From assembly GCA_018697195.1 (NCBI GenBank), contig CM031857.1, positions 89,984,923 through 90,048,922 on the forward strand: DNA of 64,000 bases, given 5' to 3'. The notes under the pieces were generated by a model that saw only the letters and a list, made by a program, of their open reading frames with translations, was not told the DNA's origin and ran no database searches. Below are positions 14,126-26,730 of this stretch, in pieces. The DNA comes from Certhia americana. Taxonomy: Eukaryota > Chordata > Aves > Passeriformes > Certhiidae. A program made the translations under genes and the position numbers. Position 1 is the first letter of the stretch; the number at the start of each line of letters is the position of its first letter.

Positions 14126-16327
14126 CCCAGGGACAGCACTTTGAAAGCATTAACCTGAAAAGGCAGCGAGGAGCCCCATACTATGTCAGCAAGCAGGCAA
14201 AGCACTGAAAGATCCTTAAGGCATAAATTTGACCTATATTCTGTAGATAATCAACTTCCCTCTCCCCAAAGGGGATTTGGGAGAATGATATAAAAGCATG
14301 ATTTGCATTACGAAGGCTTGTATCTTCCTTGATGTTTTCCTTGTCTGCTCCAACTACTATTGCTTCCAAACATCAAACTGCACAGAGGTTTGCCTCATGC
14401 AGGGAAGAAGCTGAACTGTTCCTAATGGGAGCTTAGCACAGCAGTGGAGGGGCCTTTTCCACCCCAGAGGAGATGAGGACTGGCAGTCCTGGGGTGCAAG
14501 ATGCTCTTTGACCCCTTCAGCACAATGGGGCACCCCTGTCCAGAGTGCCCAGCACACGTCAAAGTCAGAGCTGATTAAAGCCCTGCTGGCAGTCAGCTGG
14601 CTGACATGCAGGAAGGTGCCAGCCTGTCCTGTCAACAGGACTGAGGCCTGAAAGCAATTCCTAATCATCTGCATGAAGAAAGCACGTGTCAGTAAATTGC
14701 AGCTAATGAATCATTTCAGGGCACGGGATCTGGATAGGAGAACAAAGTGGAGGCAAGGGGTGGGATGTCAGGGAGCCTGCAGTCCCACCAAGGAGTGGGC
14801 ACAGATTCTGAAAAATAAGGTCCTCTTTGAGGGAGAACAACAACCACAGGGATACTTCTGATAAACAGGGATGAAATGCTGTGATTTAGAAGGCACAGAT
14901 TTTTCATTTTTACTGGATAGCAGATATTTTCGTATTGCAAATCACAGCAACAGAGGAGAAATAATCTCTCTAAATTCCTGGCAAGTGGGTCATCATGTAC
15001 GTTTCTTCAGACAGAGTTAGGATAGACACTCCCAATGGGCTCTCATTTGAGAAGGTCTCCAACAGCAAAGGGACAAGGAGGCTGCTCACACAGTGCAGAT
15101 GTGGATGAGCTAGAGGATGATATTACACTCATCCTCTTACACTGATATTTTGAGCCAAGAATATTTCAACATTAGCATCTCCTAATGCAGTTTCTTCTCA
15201 CTGGCTATAAAACCTGTCCTGGTGCAAAAGAAACTCTGTGATTTTCATGTAACTATAAGAAAAGAGTCATAGCTGGTTTTGTATAACAGGATTTGTGGGG
15301 GCTGTTGGTAAGGGCACGCTGCTGATAAATAAGGTTCAGTTGTAAATATTCTCTGGTGACATGGGAATTTATCCACCTATTGAAGTTTACAACTGAGCTA
15401 CCAAGGAAACATGTTCTTTAGCTCCACTGTGTATGCAGTCCACAGTGCATTTATCAAATGCCTTGTCAGTTCAGGGAAGGCACAATTCAGGTAATACAGT
15501 ATTTATGAAACTGGGAATACCACCTCAGAAAGTTCTCTTACAGTACATTTTTTTAAAGCTGTCTTATGAAAATTTTGGACAAGTGGAAAGCAGTGGATAT
15601 ATTTTCAGTTTTATAGCACAGGAATCTGCTCTGTGGTCACATGCAGTGAAAAAGATACAACAGAAAGAGGTGCTTCCTAGACACCACATTTATTTATCAT
15701 AAGGCACAAAGTAAAAGCTGCATAACTAAATTGAATGAGGTTTTTTGCAGAAGTTTGGTGATTAAATAGGAATTTCAGATCCTCCCCTTCATCAGAAATA
15801 AAAATCAAGGCTGTCTTCTCATCCTTCACCCATTTATACATTTCAGTTTACAGGCCACCCTGACACCCCAGGCAGGTTCTTTGGGTGGGCAGTTGTTCAT
15901 CCCATTCCCATATCAGAGGGTCTTTTGTCTTATACTGCCTCTCCCATACTCCTTGGAAACCCTGGCAGTGACCTTGCTCAATCCCCTGTAAAAAAAAATC
16001 CCTGCTTCACCCTTCAGGCTTTGCAATAGACAGCCTCAGAGACTCCTCAGCTCCTCGGTAAGTACAGTCGTAGGAATAATCCCCACCTGTGTCACCTCAG
16101 AAAGACCAATTTTAAAAAATCCTTAATTTTTAAATTTTTCTGGATTTTTTTCTTTGGGTGCTATGGTCTGTGAACTGAGGCTGCCAAAGTGGCTTGTGTT
16201 GTTTCAGGCAACAATTTTCTTGATTCTCAGTTATTGAAATGATGGAAGAAGCTTTTCTGTAACCTTTGAGTTAGCATTTGTGTGAAGGGAAGGAGAAAGA
16301 TTTTCCTGGTATGAACTTATTTCTGTT

Positions 16328-16380
16328 AAAAAAAAAAAAAAAAAAAAAAAGAAAAAGAAAAAAAAGAAAAACAAAAATAA
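16328..16380. repeat. Poly-A tract with imperfect A-rich tail
   Basis: Twenty-three consecutive A residues (16328-16350) followed by GAAAAAG, AAAAAAAAG and AAAAACAAAAATAA units. It resembles the tail of an old retroposed sequence or a simple A-rich expansion. I could not recognise a retrotransposon body to its left, so no element is called. Antisense frames reading poly-Phe through it are artefacts. Confidence 0.9.
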
Positions 16381-19300
16381 TGAAGTGACTTCTCTTCTGG
16401 TAGAAATTCCGGCAAGATTCACCGGAGTGGGGCTCCCTCTGTTGAGCTCTGGGAGCTTTGCCAGATGGTAAATACAGCTGCCCACTCCATTTTTGGGGCA
16501 GCTTCATCTCCAGGCCCTTCCTTGCTTCCCTCTCCCCTCACTGTGGTCCAGCTGAGAGAGAAAAAATTGCAATAGAAAAGTCCCAAAAAAAGCATGGTCT
16601 GGGAGTAGGACCACTGAGCTGTGACCTGCCTGGAGTTGTAGCAGGACTGGACCATAAAGTCCTTTCTGGGGTGGATGTGGAGAGGGTTTCTGCTTAGGAA
16701 ACACTTGAGTCACAAGGCAAGGAGCCAAAAAGAAAGATGTGGAAAGTCTGGAAAGTAAACCAGAGGTATTGGGCTGGATAGCAGAGTTATAAAGACACTG
16801 CTGGAAAATGTAAGCTATCCCGTGCTTTGTCAGCTTCCACCAGGAAAGATCAAATGAAGCAGTTACAGCAGAGATTCATGTTATGGGCTTTTATGCAATA
16901 CTTCTTGTATTTTCCCCAAAGTGTTCTGTTTTTTCTTACTGTGACCTACAGCATAAGGAATTGTGGAAAATTCCAGAGCTGTAAATGTTGCCACTGTGGA
17001 AGTGAAGAAGCCTGAAAAAACTTAAGGCTCTCAAAATTGCACAGAGAACTGACTTTTAACTCATCTCTTTTAATAAAAAGCAAGCAAGGATTGTTTCTGT
17101 CAGGTGGTTGGGAAAACTGGGTCATGGTTCTAACCAAAGTGGTATTATCTGGAGAGTAATCAATGAGAGATTTCATGTTTATTTAAAGGTTTTAAGACAA
17201 TTGGAAATGAGGAAAGGCAATCTTAAATATATAACGTTGTAGTGCCTTGAATATAAGAAGGTTTTTTTGTGTTTCTCTGCATCCTCAAGGGAGCTTCTAT
17301 TTGATTTGTCTCTATTGGTGGCTCTAGCAGGCTAAATGTAGCCAACTGTGCTGTCTTTCCTATTTGAACTGCTCAAGTAGCACATGGGTGTTAGTTTGCT
17401 TAGCAGAGTTGCACTGGAAAATGTTTTTTTCTGTTATTTGTGGGTTTTCTGTGTTAACCCACCGCCAGTTTCTGAAGCTCAGGAAGTGTTTGGTGGCTCT
17501 TGCCCTCCTGAGGCAGTCAGCTGAGGCATATTTTGTCTGATGGTTTCTCAGGCAGCCACACTGCATTCTTGGGTTAGAAGTTGTGTCGGCTGTTGTTTGA
17601 GATGTTTTGCAGACCGTTTTCTGCTCCAAAGTGTCTGTGCACAGCAGCCAATCCTTGCACTGAGATCCCTGCACAGGATTATAAGGGTCAGATTTGGTCC
17701 TCAGGATCCAGTGAAAGTTTTCTGCCTGAAATATGAAGGACAGATTCCTAGAACATACCTAGTTTTTGTAAAGGCTATGGCCAGCACAAGACATCACTGT
17801 TTTCCTCTGTAGAGGCTGCCAGACATTCAGCTTTGTTTCAGAGAAGATTGTTTGTAAGATAAAGCTTTATACCAGGCAGGAATTTTCAATACATCCACAC
17901 TGATTCATCAAGATCTAAAGTAGTTCAGCTGAAACCAGAAACTGACCTACAATTCCAGCAGTGTGCTCAGGGTACCACTTATTAAAGAGCAGATAGTTTG
18001 GAAGCCTTTGGGTTTTGCAGAACAGGAGGGACTTTGCGCTGACATGGTTAAACAGCTGGCTGGTGTTATCCACTAATTCTCTGGGCAGCCATAGCTGTGA
18101 ATTCACCGCTGGAAATCCAGCCTGACCCTGAATATCACATGCTGTTTAATAGGAGAGCATATAGTTTGAAAATTCTTCACTGAAACAACTGGTTACTAAG
18201 AAAGAGAGCTCTGTGAATGTATAAATATTGATAGATAGTGAGTGAGAGGCTGAAGCAACGTGAGCTGTGCAGAGGACATGAAGCTATTGGCTGTGATTAT
18301 GAGATCAGATGCACTCTTGCATTCAAGTTGTGAATCTTTCTTAGAGAAATGGCATTGGACTGTAAAACTAACTCAACTCTGATACTGGTAAAGCAGAGAA
18401 TCCTGGACAGACCTATGTGACAAGCTGTGCAGTGGAAAGCCTGCTGGATTTTTCTCAGTTGTGCTGCATGCATCAACTGCATTTTCTAAGAGAAACTTTG
18501 AAACGTTCTTTAATCTTGATGTGTACAAATATGGACATTATGAGGTGAAATGCAAGTTGTGCCTGTTCACCAGATAAACTACAAAATAACCTCAGCAGAC
18601 ACTGTTCTCTTGGACGATCAGTTTGTGCTCCATTGGCCCATTGCTGAAGAGGATGAACACCATCCTGTGCTGTTCTGGGGTGGTGAGCACTGTTGTTCCC
18701 TGATCACTGGAGAGCAATGTCGATGTGCTACAACGATGCTGTACCTGCCTGCCGTGGTGCTCCATCTGTTGAGCAATTCCCCTGGCATCTTCACGCTAAT
18801 TGCAGAAGTCATTTCTGGAAATGGCAGATAGGCTTCTAATCTGTTCAGACACTTCCTCTCCATGTATAAAGGCTACCTCTTGCAAATGTGTAGAGACATT
18901 CCCATTCCCAAGACTTTTTAGTTTTGCAAAAGCATTTTACCTTCTACTCCAGGAGGGAGCCATGTGTACCTCAAGCGTGTGTTGTCTGCACGTGTCTTCA
19001 GGTGTCACAAGGACTGCAGCCCATCTGCAGCACCATCAGCGAGGGTCAGGGCCTAAATATTAGTTAACCATTTAGTCAAATAAAACAGCAAAGCTTTAGT
19101 TTAATTGTGATTAACTAATACCTATATGACACTATCAATAAACATGCCACTTTCCAGAGTATATAGATGATTATATTGTTTTCTTTCTCCATGGTGCTGT
19201 TTCTATTGTCATCTTAAATACTTTTATTCTTAAAGTTGATTTCAAAAAGGCCATACATGCAAAGTGTGATTTTTCAGGGTTTTACTGATTTGTCACGCAG

Positions 19301-22005
19301 AGCTGACTAATAGCATGTAACCAGGTTTTGCCTTTGCTTCTTTAGGCAAGTTTACATTCTCTTTGATTAATTTTCCTGTAATTAGGTTCCTGTGAAAGCA
19401 AATGCTGCAGTGTCACTATTGAGATATGTTGGACAGGTGACCTGTACTTCTTAATCACTGCATGTAAGACAAACCATCTTACACAGAAGACAAAGCACTT
19501 TTGAGAGTTTTTGCTGTGAGATATGATGATGGTTTATGATCTGTCGCCCTGAAAGTTCCTCTTGAGGACAAAAGCCACTAAACACTCTGCAGGTCACAGA
19601 TCTGCTGGTAGTATACATTTTTTGTTTTAACTGCACTGGCTAAAGTTTACCTCTACCCCTTGTTTCTTCAGCTCACTGCATGTACTAGTGCTCTCTCCTG
19701 CTGCCTAGGGCTGACTAAGTGACATGTTTTAATTTAGGTGAAAGGTGTTGCTCTGGAAAGGTGCTAAACTGAGAGTGAGTGCAGCGGGCAGGGTGGTGAG
19801 CAGCAGTGCACAGCCCCTGCTGCCCCTGCCAAGTCCAGCAGACACGGCTGTCATTGCCACCACAATGGAGCTGTTTGTTGTGCCAGACTGCCTTCCACTT
19901 CTCTATCCTAAAGGGATCCGAGCAGGCTCATGATTTAAAATGCTCTCAGCTGATTTGAATGGGGGTTTTGGATGCCAAGATCCCAGTAATAGGGTAGTTA
20001 GGGGGAGTAGCCCGTCTCCTCCTCAGCAGTCCTGCTGATGGATGCTCCATCACTCTACCCCTGTCCTCTCCAGCACAGCTGCTGGGATTTCTGCAGAGCT
20101 CTTATGGGTGTCAAGAAACCATATGCTGAAGTGATACCCAGCCTGCTTGTGGGGAGTTTCCTACCAGTTGGAAAATGTAAATTCAGTCCAAACCATCATC
20201 ACTGAATCTTTGCTTGTGTAGACTGGGAAATTCAGAGTAATGCGTGATGCTTCAGATTAATGGAGCAAAAAATTAGCAGTATGTATTTTAATTATCATTT
20301 ATACTCTTTAGTAATAGCTTGTGTTTAACTGTGTTTTACCACTGAGATGTGCATGCTTTTAATTACTTTTCATTACTTTTTCCTTTTCTTCTTTATCAAC
20401 TTTTAATTTACTTTGGATGTTTACAATTGATAGTGCTTGATGAAAGACATAAATGTATATACATTCATGCAGAGGAACAGACTCTTCAGAAATGAGTTTG
20501 GGGGATATGGAGATAGATATCGGAGAATTCTGAAGGACTGCAACAAGCCCATTTGTTTTGCTAAAGTGACTTATTACAGGCTTTTAAAAAAAAAATTATT
20601 GTTATTATTGTCCCTAGCAGTGTTCTTATCAGGCTGTTCCAGCAGTGTGTTCTGAGGTTGTTTGGCTTTATCCCCTCTTGCTTCACTTCTAGCTCAGATG
20701 ATGATCAAGACCCATGGAGCAAAGGAAAAGAGAAGTTAAAAACTCCTCCACCGTTTGCATTTCTCCATTCTTTGGTTCTTTCATCCTCTTGACATAGGGG
20801 TCAGGTGACACTGCTGCCCCATGGTGCAAGCAGCATCACACCTGCCTCTTGGGGATTTCCATGTGCAAGGGAAACAGAGTGGCTGAGGTTTCCATTCTTT
20901 GCACAGCTTGAGCTGCACAAGGCAAGAACTTGGGCAAGAGAAATTGCCCTTCAGCATTAACATGGTTTTCACACTGCAGAAAAACAATCCTCTGCTTTGC
21001 TATTGTAGAGAGGAGTTGTAGCTGGAGTCTCAAGGGGTTTCTTGGGTTTCAAGGATCTAAACACAAATTTAGTTTGAGAGAAGGGTTGGATCATAGTATT
21101 TCTGTCTGGGTTTAGTAGCTGGATTCCTCGCCCTATTTGTTTTATTTTTGATTTCTTGTTTTATAGTCACCGGCATGGTACTTTGGGCAAGCATTTGACC
21201 AATTTTTTAAGTAGTGACCTCCTCCATCAAGTCCTACACACAGAAGTTGGCATGCTCTGATCCCTGTTGGAGAGGATGTTGCTTTTGAGCACATTGGGAA
21301 AGTGTTTATTTTCTGTAACTTTTGAAAACTGAAGACCTACTCTATCTGTGCATCTCACATTCTACTAAGCTTTCTATTGGGAGAATTTATTAGAAGCAAG
21401 CATGTTTGGGTTTTTTCCCACTCCTTTTGTTCTTCAGGATACATAATGAAGAATGCTCCAGCTTTGCCAGTTAATTGCTTCATGGCTGTTGTTTGTCAAT
21501 TTGCCAGCAGGTTTCTGCTTAACTGCTGCCATTTGACATTGCTGAAACACAAATGTAGAATGATTGAGTTGCCAACATATCATTGAGTCTTCTGCAAGGG
21601 GGATTTTCAGCATATTAACGCTTCAGGCTTTCACGTCAGTATTGATTGCTGAAATAGAAAAGAAACCTTTGGCAGTATTCAGCATTGTGCCAGCATGGAT
21701 TTAGTGGCAGGAAAAAGAAACTAGCTCTTGCCAGTGACTGTGACTTCATCCCTTCCTTTCTTCCTTTCTTAATTTTTTTATTTCTATACACACCCACACA
21801 GAGTTTTGAAATTTAATACACATCATAGCCAAATGCCAATTATCCTCACAATACACCAGCAGGGCAAATCAAATACTTGATGCAGTCAGTAGATGTCGAG
21901 ATGTCGAGGCTGTTTAATTTTGCAGCCACCTGCATTATGCCCGACCAGATTTCATGGCAGCTGGGGAAGGGGGTGATGGCAGTGTTCCTCACAGTGAAGC
22001 ACAGG

Positions 22006-22608
22006 TCAAGAGCTGACTTGGAGGAAGGCAGTGGGGTGGTGGTGGTCTCTACTGAGCTCCTCACAGGACAGCCCCTCACAGGACAGCCAGGCAGGAGTGG
22101 CCATTGTATTGTTGGGTGACTTGGGGAGAGGACCAGCATGATGCTGCTGGGGGCAGGCTTGGAAAGGGAGTTCCCCTCCATGGACATAGTGAGGCAGAAG
22201 ATGCCAAGATGGGCCCCCATGGATGAGCAGGGACTTAGGTGGTGGAGCAGGGGAAGTGCATAGCAAGGGTGCAGTGCAGTGGCTCAGTGTTGTCCACCAG
22301 CAGCTTCTGTGGCAGTGCTCATGCAATGTGCACAGGAAAGAAGGGTAAGGAGCTTTTGCTCTGCTAAAACAGGAAGCAAAAGGAAGGTATGAGCCTCCTG
22401 CAGTTATTGGAGAAACACCTTTATGTGCCTTGCCTCTGCTCAACCTTCCCGGTCTCTGCTTTGCTTTAGTCTGATCTCTTAGATGATACTTTATATCATG
22501 TTTTAAATTAGGCTTTGTAGGGAGGACCACCTGGGCATTCTGAAGGTGATTTCTGTCTGAAATGCTGTTACGTGGAACAAAGACCTGAGGGGAAATAGGA
22601 CAGGGCAT
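22006..22608 (-). other. Unassigned 200-codon open frame, probably not a gene
   Basis: The longest intronic open frame here, reading from 22608 to 22006 on the minus strand. It is rich in Pro, Ser, His and Cys, with no domain, signal peptide or membrane segment that I recognise. Frames are also open in part on the + strand and in another minus frame, which suggests a locally stop-poor, GC-richer patch rather than selection on a protein. A 15-base tandem duplication at 22059-22088 lies inside it. It could belong to an unrecognised repeat or an antisense transcript. I do not assign a product. Confidence 0.2.
22059..22088. repeat. 15-bp perfect tandem duplication
   Basis: The unit CCTCACAGGACAGCC occurs twice back to back. 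It keeps reading frame in every frame (LTGQP repeated on the + strand; LSCEG/LSCEE on the minus strand), but no supported gene covers it. A small local slippage event is the simplest explanation. Confidence 0.95.
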
Positions 22609-23100
22609 GAGCCAAGGTTTTGAACATAAAATGGGAAGGTCATGCTCACCAGCAGGGCTTGAGGACTTTGCACATCAGTCAGGTATCAGTCCTGGCCAAC
22701 CACTTTTCCTTTGAGATGGGAAAGTCAAGTGAATAAGAGTGTGGTGGATAGGCCAGAATTGCCTCTACAAAGATTGTCAATGAGGAAGATAATTAGGATG
22801 AGAGGAAGATTTCTAAGAACCACATTACAACTAGCAAACAGCAGCAGAGATTGTTTTTATTCTGTTTCTGAAAGATGCTTAATGCTCCCTCCTTTCAGAT
22901 GTAGTTCAGAGGAACTTTCTAATTCTGATCTGCTTCTCACTTATAAATTAACCAAAAATAGGAATAATAAAGGGGAAAATATGCTTCCAAAAATATGCTT
23001 CTTAGGAACCTTTAATATAATGTGACCATGAAAAGTCCACTGAAAGCTAGATCTTTTGACCAAAATATATCATCAAAGAAGTTTCAAGCATTTATCTTGG

Positions 23101-23217
23101 GTGTTTGGGGTTTGTTGGTTGGTTTGGGATATTTTGGGGGGGTTGTGGTTTGGTTGGTTGGTTGGTTGGTTCGTTGGTTTGGTTTGGGTTGGGTTGGGTT
23201 TTTTTTTTTTTTTTTTT
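23101..23217 (+). repeat. G/T-rich simple tract (TTGG and GGGTT units) ending in poly-T
   Basis: On the + strand, which is the sense strand of SH3RF3, the tract has G runs at 23107-23110, 23126-23128 and 23136-23142. These are followed by repeated GGTT units, then three GGG runs separated by TT at 23186-23198, and finally 19 T residues (23199-23217). A and C are nearly absent. The G runs are spaced so that four-stranded G structures are possible in the nascent RNA. The terminal GGGTT units look telomere-like, but there are only three. Confidence 0.9.
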
Positions 23218-26200
23218 GTAATTGTGATATTAAATTTCTCTCTTTGGTTGATTTGAGCAGACACTTTCAGCCTTAGAACAGAACAAGTAGCTTTATTTGA
23301 AAAGGATTAGAGGACATTGGTACCTGGGCCACAGTAAATGCAAGGTTTACATGGGATGCTCAAATCAAAATGGGTACATAGAGCCTTACAGAAAGTCTGA
23401 GAAATGTCTCAGGTTTTCAGTAGAAGGGTATCTTTTCTGCTAAATAACATTTTCACCTTAAAAAGTGCCTCTACAGAGTTTTTAGTTGAAAAGCTGTGAC
23501 TCAGAATTAGAAAAGCTGTAACTGATAGTTGGAAGAGTTTGTTTTGGAAGTCCTTCCCACTGTCATTTGCCCAGATCTTCTCTGTGTGGGACAGTTCCTA
23601 GATGACATAGATAAGCCAATGAAAGAGAAGAGGAATGCAAGCACCTAAACTGCAAATTCTCACATTAAGGTCTCCAAATAAAACAATGCCAGATTTCAAA
23701 TTTATGTCTAGCAGTTAGTTTGTTTTTCTTAAAAGTCTTCATTTGCATCAGGTGAAGGTAAAAACGAACCTGAATCATCTTCTAGCCAGATCAAGTAATT
23801 ATCAATAAAAGCCCAGCATGCGTTGCATAAGAATTTCATTGATGAAGTATGCAATGGAGTGAAATCCACTTTCTTCTTCTGTAGCACTGAGGGCTGTTGC
23901 CTTTTTTCACAGTAAAATGAGGCTTGGGAAGAGAAAGTGGCTAAAAAGTAAAGAAAGTGATCTGACCTTGAACTGCTGCAGAGATTTTGGGAATAGGAGA
24001 GTCCTGTCTAGGATAAGTGATAGAGAGCGTGTTTGCCAGGCATGTTTCTGGATCAGCAGTGTGCACCTGGCAGAAGTCTTACTCTTACTTTGATAAATTG
24101 TCCTCTCCCAGCATGAATTAAAGTAGTGATTCTTTTATTTCTAAATTACTACAAGGCTCTGTAGTCTTTCAGCTTAGTGTGGGGGTTTTTTTCTAGTTTC
24201 AAATGAGTAATGCAATCTATGCCTTACCTAAGGAGTTTGATAGCATTGTATGCTTAATCTTTAAAATGCTGTGTAGGGGGGTAAAGCTTTGCATTCAAGG
24301 GAAATAACTCTGGCAGAGGGAAAAATATCAGTGGGATGCTGCCACTGATTTGGCAGAGACTGTTTGATGCTTTGTTAGCTGGCTGTTATTTCATACTTTT
24401 TTAGTTATGTTTGAAGTAGCTTCCAAAATAACTGGTCTTTTAGTGGGTAGCTCCATTCAGATACAGCAAAATCCAGAAGAATACAGAGCAAACAGAGGAA
24501 CTGCAAATTGCTAATGAGAAAAGTTAGAACTGGGGACACATCTGAATGAAATTAAATCCCCCTCCAAACACAAGGTTACTGCTCTGAGAGCTGTGCCTGT
24601 TTGCCTGTCTCCTTTGCTGTGGGCTGTAGGCAAAAAGATCTGTCACACAGCTTTCCAAGAACCTGCACAGCTACTAAAGCCCTTCCTAATAAAAATGAGT
24701 AAGTTAAACACCTGCGTGTGAAGGTGCATTGAAGAAAGTTACTCTTTGATCAGTGTGGTGTCTGCCTGCTGCAGTGACCATCTGGCACCCAGAAGCGGGC
24801 GGACAGGCTGGCTGGCAGTGCAGGCTGGGCTTCTCCTCCTTCTCCTGCTGAAAGATGTAGGTGTAAGAGCAGAAAACCCACCCCACCAGAGCAGATCCAT
24901 TTAATCCACCCATCGGAATTGAAAAATGTCTCTACTTGTGGCTTTAACAAATACCGTGAAAAGCCATTCCAGCCTCTCTTTTTCTGGAAATGCAGTGTTC
25001 CTGTCAGGTCACTCCACCTTCCCCCTGGGGAAAGCATCGGAGTGTTATTTTAGGCACAGGAATGTCATTCAGAAGTACAGGCATAAGAAACACCTGGGGG
25101 AATACCAGGATGTTTTATTAAATATGGCTTTACTTTTTCATTGTCCCTATAGAACCCTCCATTAACAAGCATGACACACAGAAAGGAACAGACTACTCAA
25201 AGGCGTGTGTATGCAAAGAAAACTCTGTCATTTTTGTAAATACAACTCTGAAAAAAAGACTCTTACAGAAGGTTGACTTCACAGGACCCCTCTAGCATCC
25301 CTTTTGTTATATGCTGCTGTATATTTGCAAGATGATTCTTAGTTCAAATTAAATAAAATGGAAAATGGTGTAGGGTAATACAGCAATACACCTTTTCTAC
25401 TCCACTGTGGGTCAAAGAACTATTGTAGGACCAAAGCATAGGAAGTTGTGTCTAACACAGTTACCCCCTGCTCTGTGGGACTCAGCAAAAAGAGGAGCAA
25501 GTAGATGGGGAGGACAGGGGCTGCATAAACTGGTACTTCCACCAAAACATTGTCCATGCAGTCGCAGCCTGGGTGAGATAATGTATCTTTCACTGGGACA
25601 AAATGAACTCTGGAAACAATTCTTCACACTCAAGTGGCTTCCATCAAATAGGTTTCGCTCTTTTATTGTACTTAACAATTAACTTTTTAGGCTTTTTTCT
25701 TTTCTCATGGGCCATGATTTTTTAGTAAGTTTGTTTAATTCTTTTAATGAAAGCTTCAGAGTTCTTGTTAGTTCTGAAAGAAAAATTTTAGGTATTCTGC
25801 CTATTCCACTTTTCCACAAGGACCTTATTTCATAAGGAACAAAGAATATTATAACTGTTTACAGTAGCCTTCAGTGAGTAGCATGAGACTTGGGGATTTT
25901 GAAAGAAATAAGAGTATTTGGTTACAGAATCAAAAGCTAAACAAAAAGCTTCAAACTCAAAAATGTTTGGAGTTGCTCAAACAAATGCAATGAAAAATTA
26001 CCTATTTACCAGCTTTCGTAACCTTGTGAATCATCAAGCTTGTATTGTTTTGTCTCTTTTCTGAGCTTCAGAAACCAAAGCAACCCTGACGGTCAAAGTG
26101 TCTAATATTTTACCTTTAGACATGTCCAATTTTAATTGTTTAAACATATAGCTCTGCTTACATAGGATATTTTGAAAATTAAGTGAGGCTGCTTGGTGGT

Positions 26201-26454
26201 GTAAGAGGTACTGCAGGTTTCAGCTGAGCTACATGAGATGGGCAGTGCCTGCTCTGATGTAACACACCTACCTTCTCAGGCTTACCTAGATTGCCTGAGA
26301 TCCAGAGTATAGCATCATGTGGCAGTCTGCTGCAGTCATTGGGGTAATTTGGTAAATGATCTTGGCTGATCAGTTTGCTTCCAGCTAAATAATGTCTCCA
26401 AGAAAAATATTGCTGGCTGGAGATTGCTTAAAGGTGTTTGTTTTGTTTCCCCAG

Positions 26455-26730
26455 AGTGTTTCTCAGCTTCCCTATGGCAAAGCCCTCTACACATATGAGG
26501 GGAAAGAGCCTGGTGACCTCAAGTTTAACAAGGGGGACATCATCATCCTGCGGCGCAAGGTGGATGAGAACTGGTACCATGGGGAGCTCAATGGGAACCA
26601 CGGTTTCTTCCCCGCCAGCTACATCCAGTGCATCAAGCCCCTCCCACAAGCTCCACCTCAGGGCAAAGCACTTTATGACTTTGAAATAAAGGATAAAGAT
26701 CAAGACAAGGATTGCCTGACCTTCACCAAG
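26455..26730 (+). CDS. SH3RF3: SH3RF3 exon A: SH3 domain 1 and first part of SH3 domain 2
   Basis: SH3RF3 (POSH2) is a multi-SH3 RING-type E3 ubiquitin ligase and signalling scaffold related to POSH, acting in the cytoplasm in Rac/JNK signalling. This exon gives 92 codons, phase 0 at both ends. The acceptor is GTTTTGTTTCCCCAG ending at 26454; the donor is AAG|GTAGGA at 26730/26731. SH3-1 covers residues about 8-60: [24 protein letters not shown], the binding-site Trp in ENWYHGEL (residue 40) and GFFPASYI (50-57). A short Pro linker (PLPQAPPQ) follows, then SH3-2 begins at ALYDFE (72-77) and breaks after CLTFTK. The peptides [19 protein letters not shown] and [13 protein letters not shown] fit SH3RF3 better than SH3RF1 as I recall the human paralogues. 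The frame is open upstream to an ATG at 26392, but the pyrimidine tract and conserved Cα pattern favour 26455 as the exon edge. An alternative acceptor at 26466 would drop four residues. Confidence 0.93.

Larger units (their letters stand above)
1..26454 (+). other. SH3RF3 intron upstream of the first visible exon (3' part only)
   Basis: About 26 kb with no exon I can recognise. The RING finger exon expected at the N terminus of SH3RF3 is absent: no Cys/His RING pattern appears in the translated frames I examined. Open frames here are short (mostly 60-125 codons), lack recognisable domains, and occur on both strands, as expected of intron. The stretch holds one CR1 fragment (3571-3805), a TGA microsatellite (14073-14125), a poly-A-rich tract (16328-16380), a G/T-rich tract with poly-T (23101-23217), a C/A-rich patch near 488-580 and otherwise AT-rich unique-looking sequence. 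The calling of this as intron, rather than intergenic DNA before an alternative first exon, follows from exon A beginning with an acceptor site in the middle of the protein. Confidence 0.8.

Noticed and set aside
16231..16507. Minus-strand frames with long poly-Phe
   Set aside because: They are translations of the poly-A tract at 16328-16380.
23186..23198. Interstitial telomere repeat
   Set aside because: Only three GGGTT-like units are present, and vertebrate telomeres are TTAGGG; this is part of the simple G/T tract.
23022..23276. Frames with a Trp/Gly/Val-rich apparent membrane segment
   Set aside because: They translate the G/T-rich simple tract and poly-T run; composition explains the hydrophobic stretch.
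26428..26703. 91-codon minus-strand frame and 83-codon + frame (26438-26689) over exon A
   Set aside because: Shadows of the real SH3RF3 frame; only the frame beginning at 26455 encodes the SH3 pattern.
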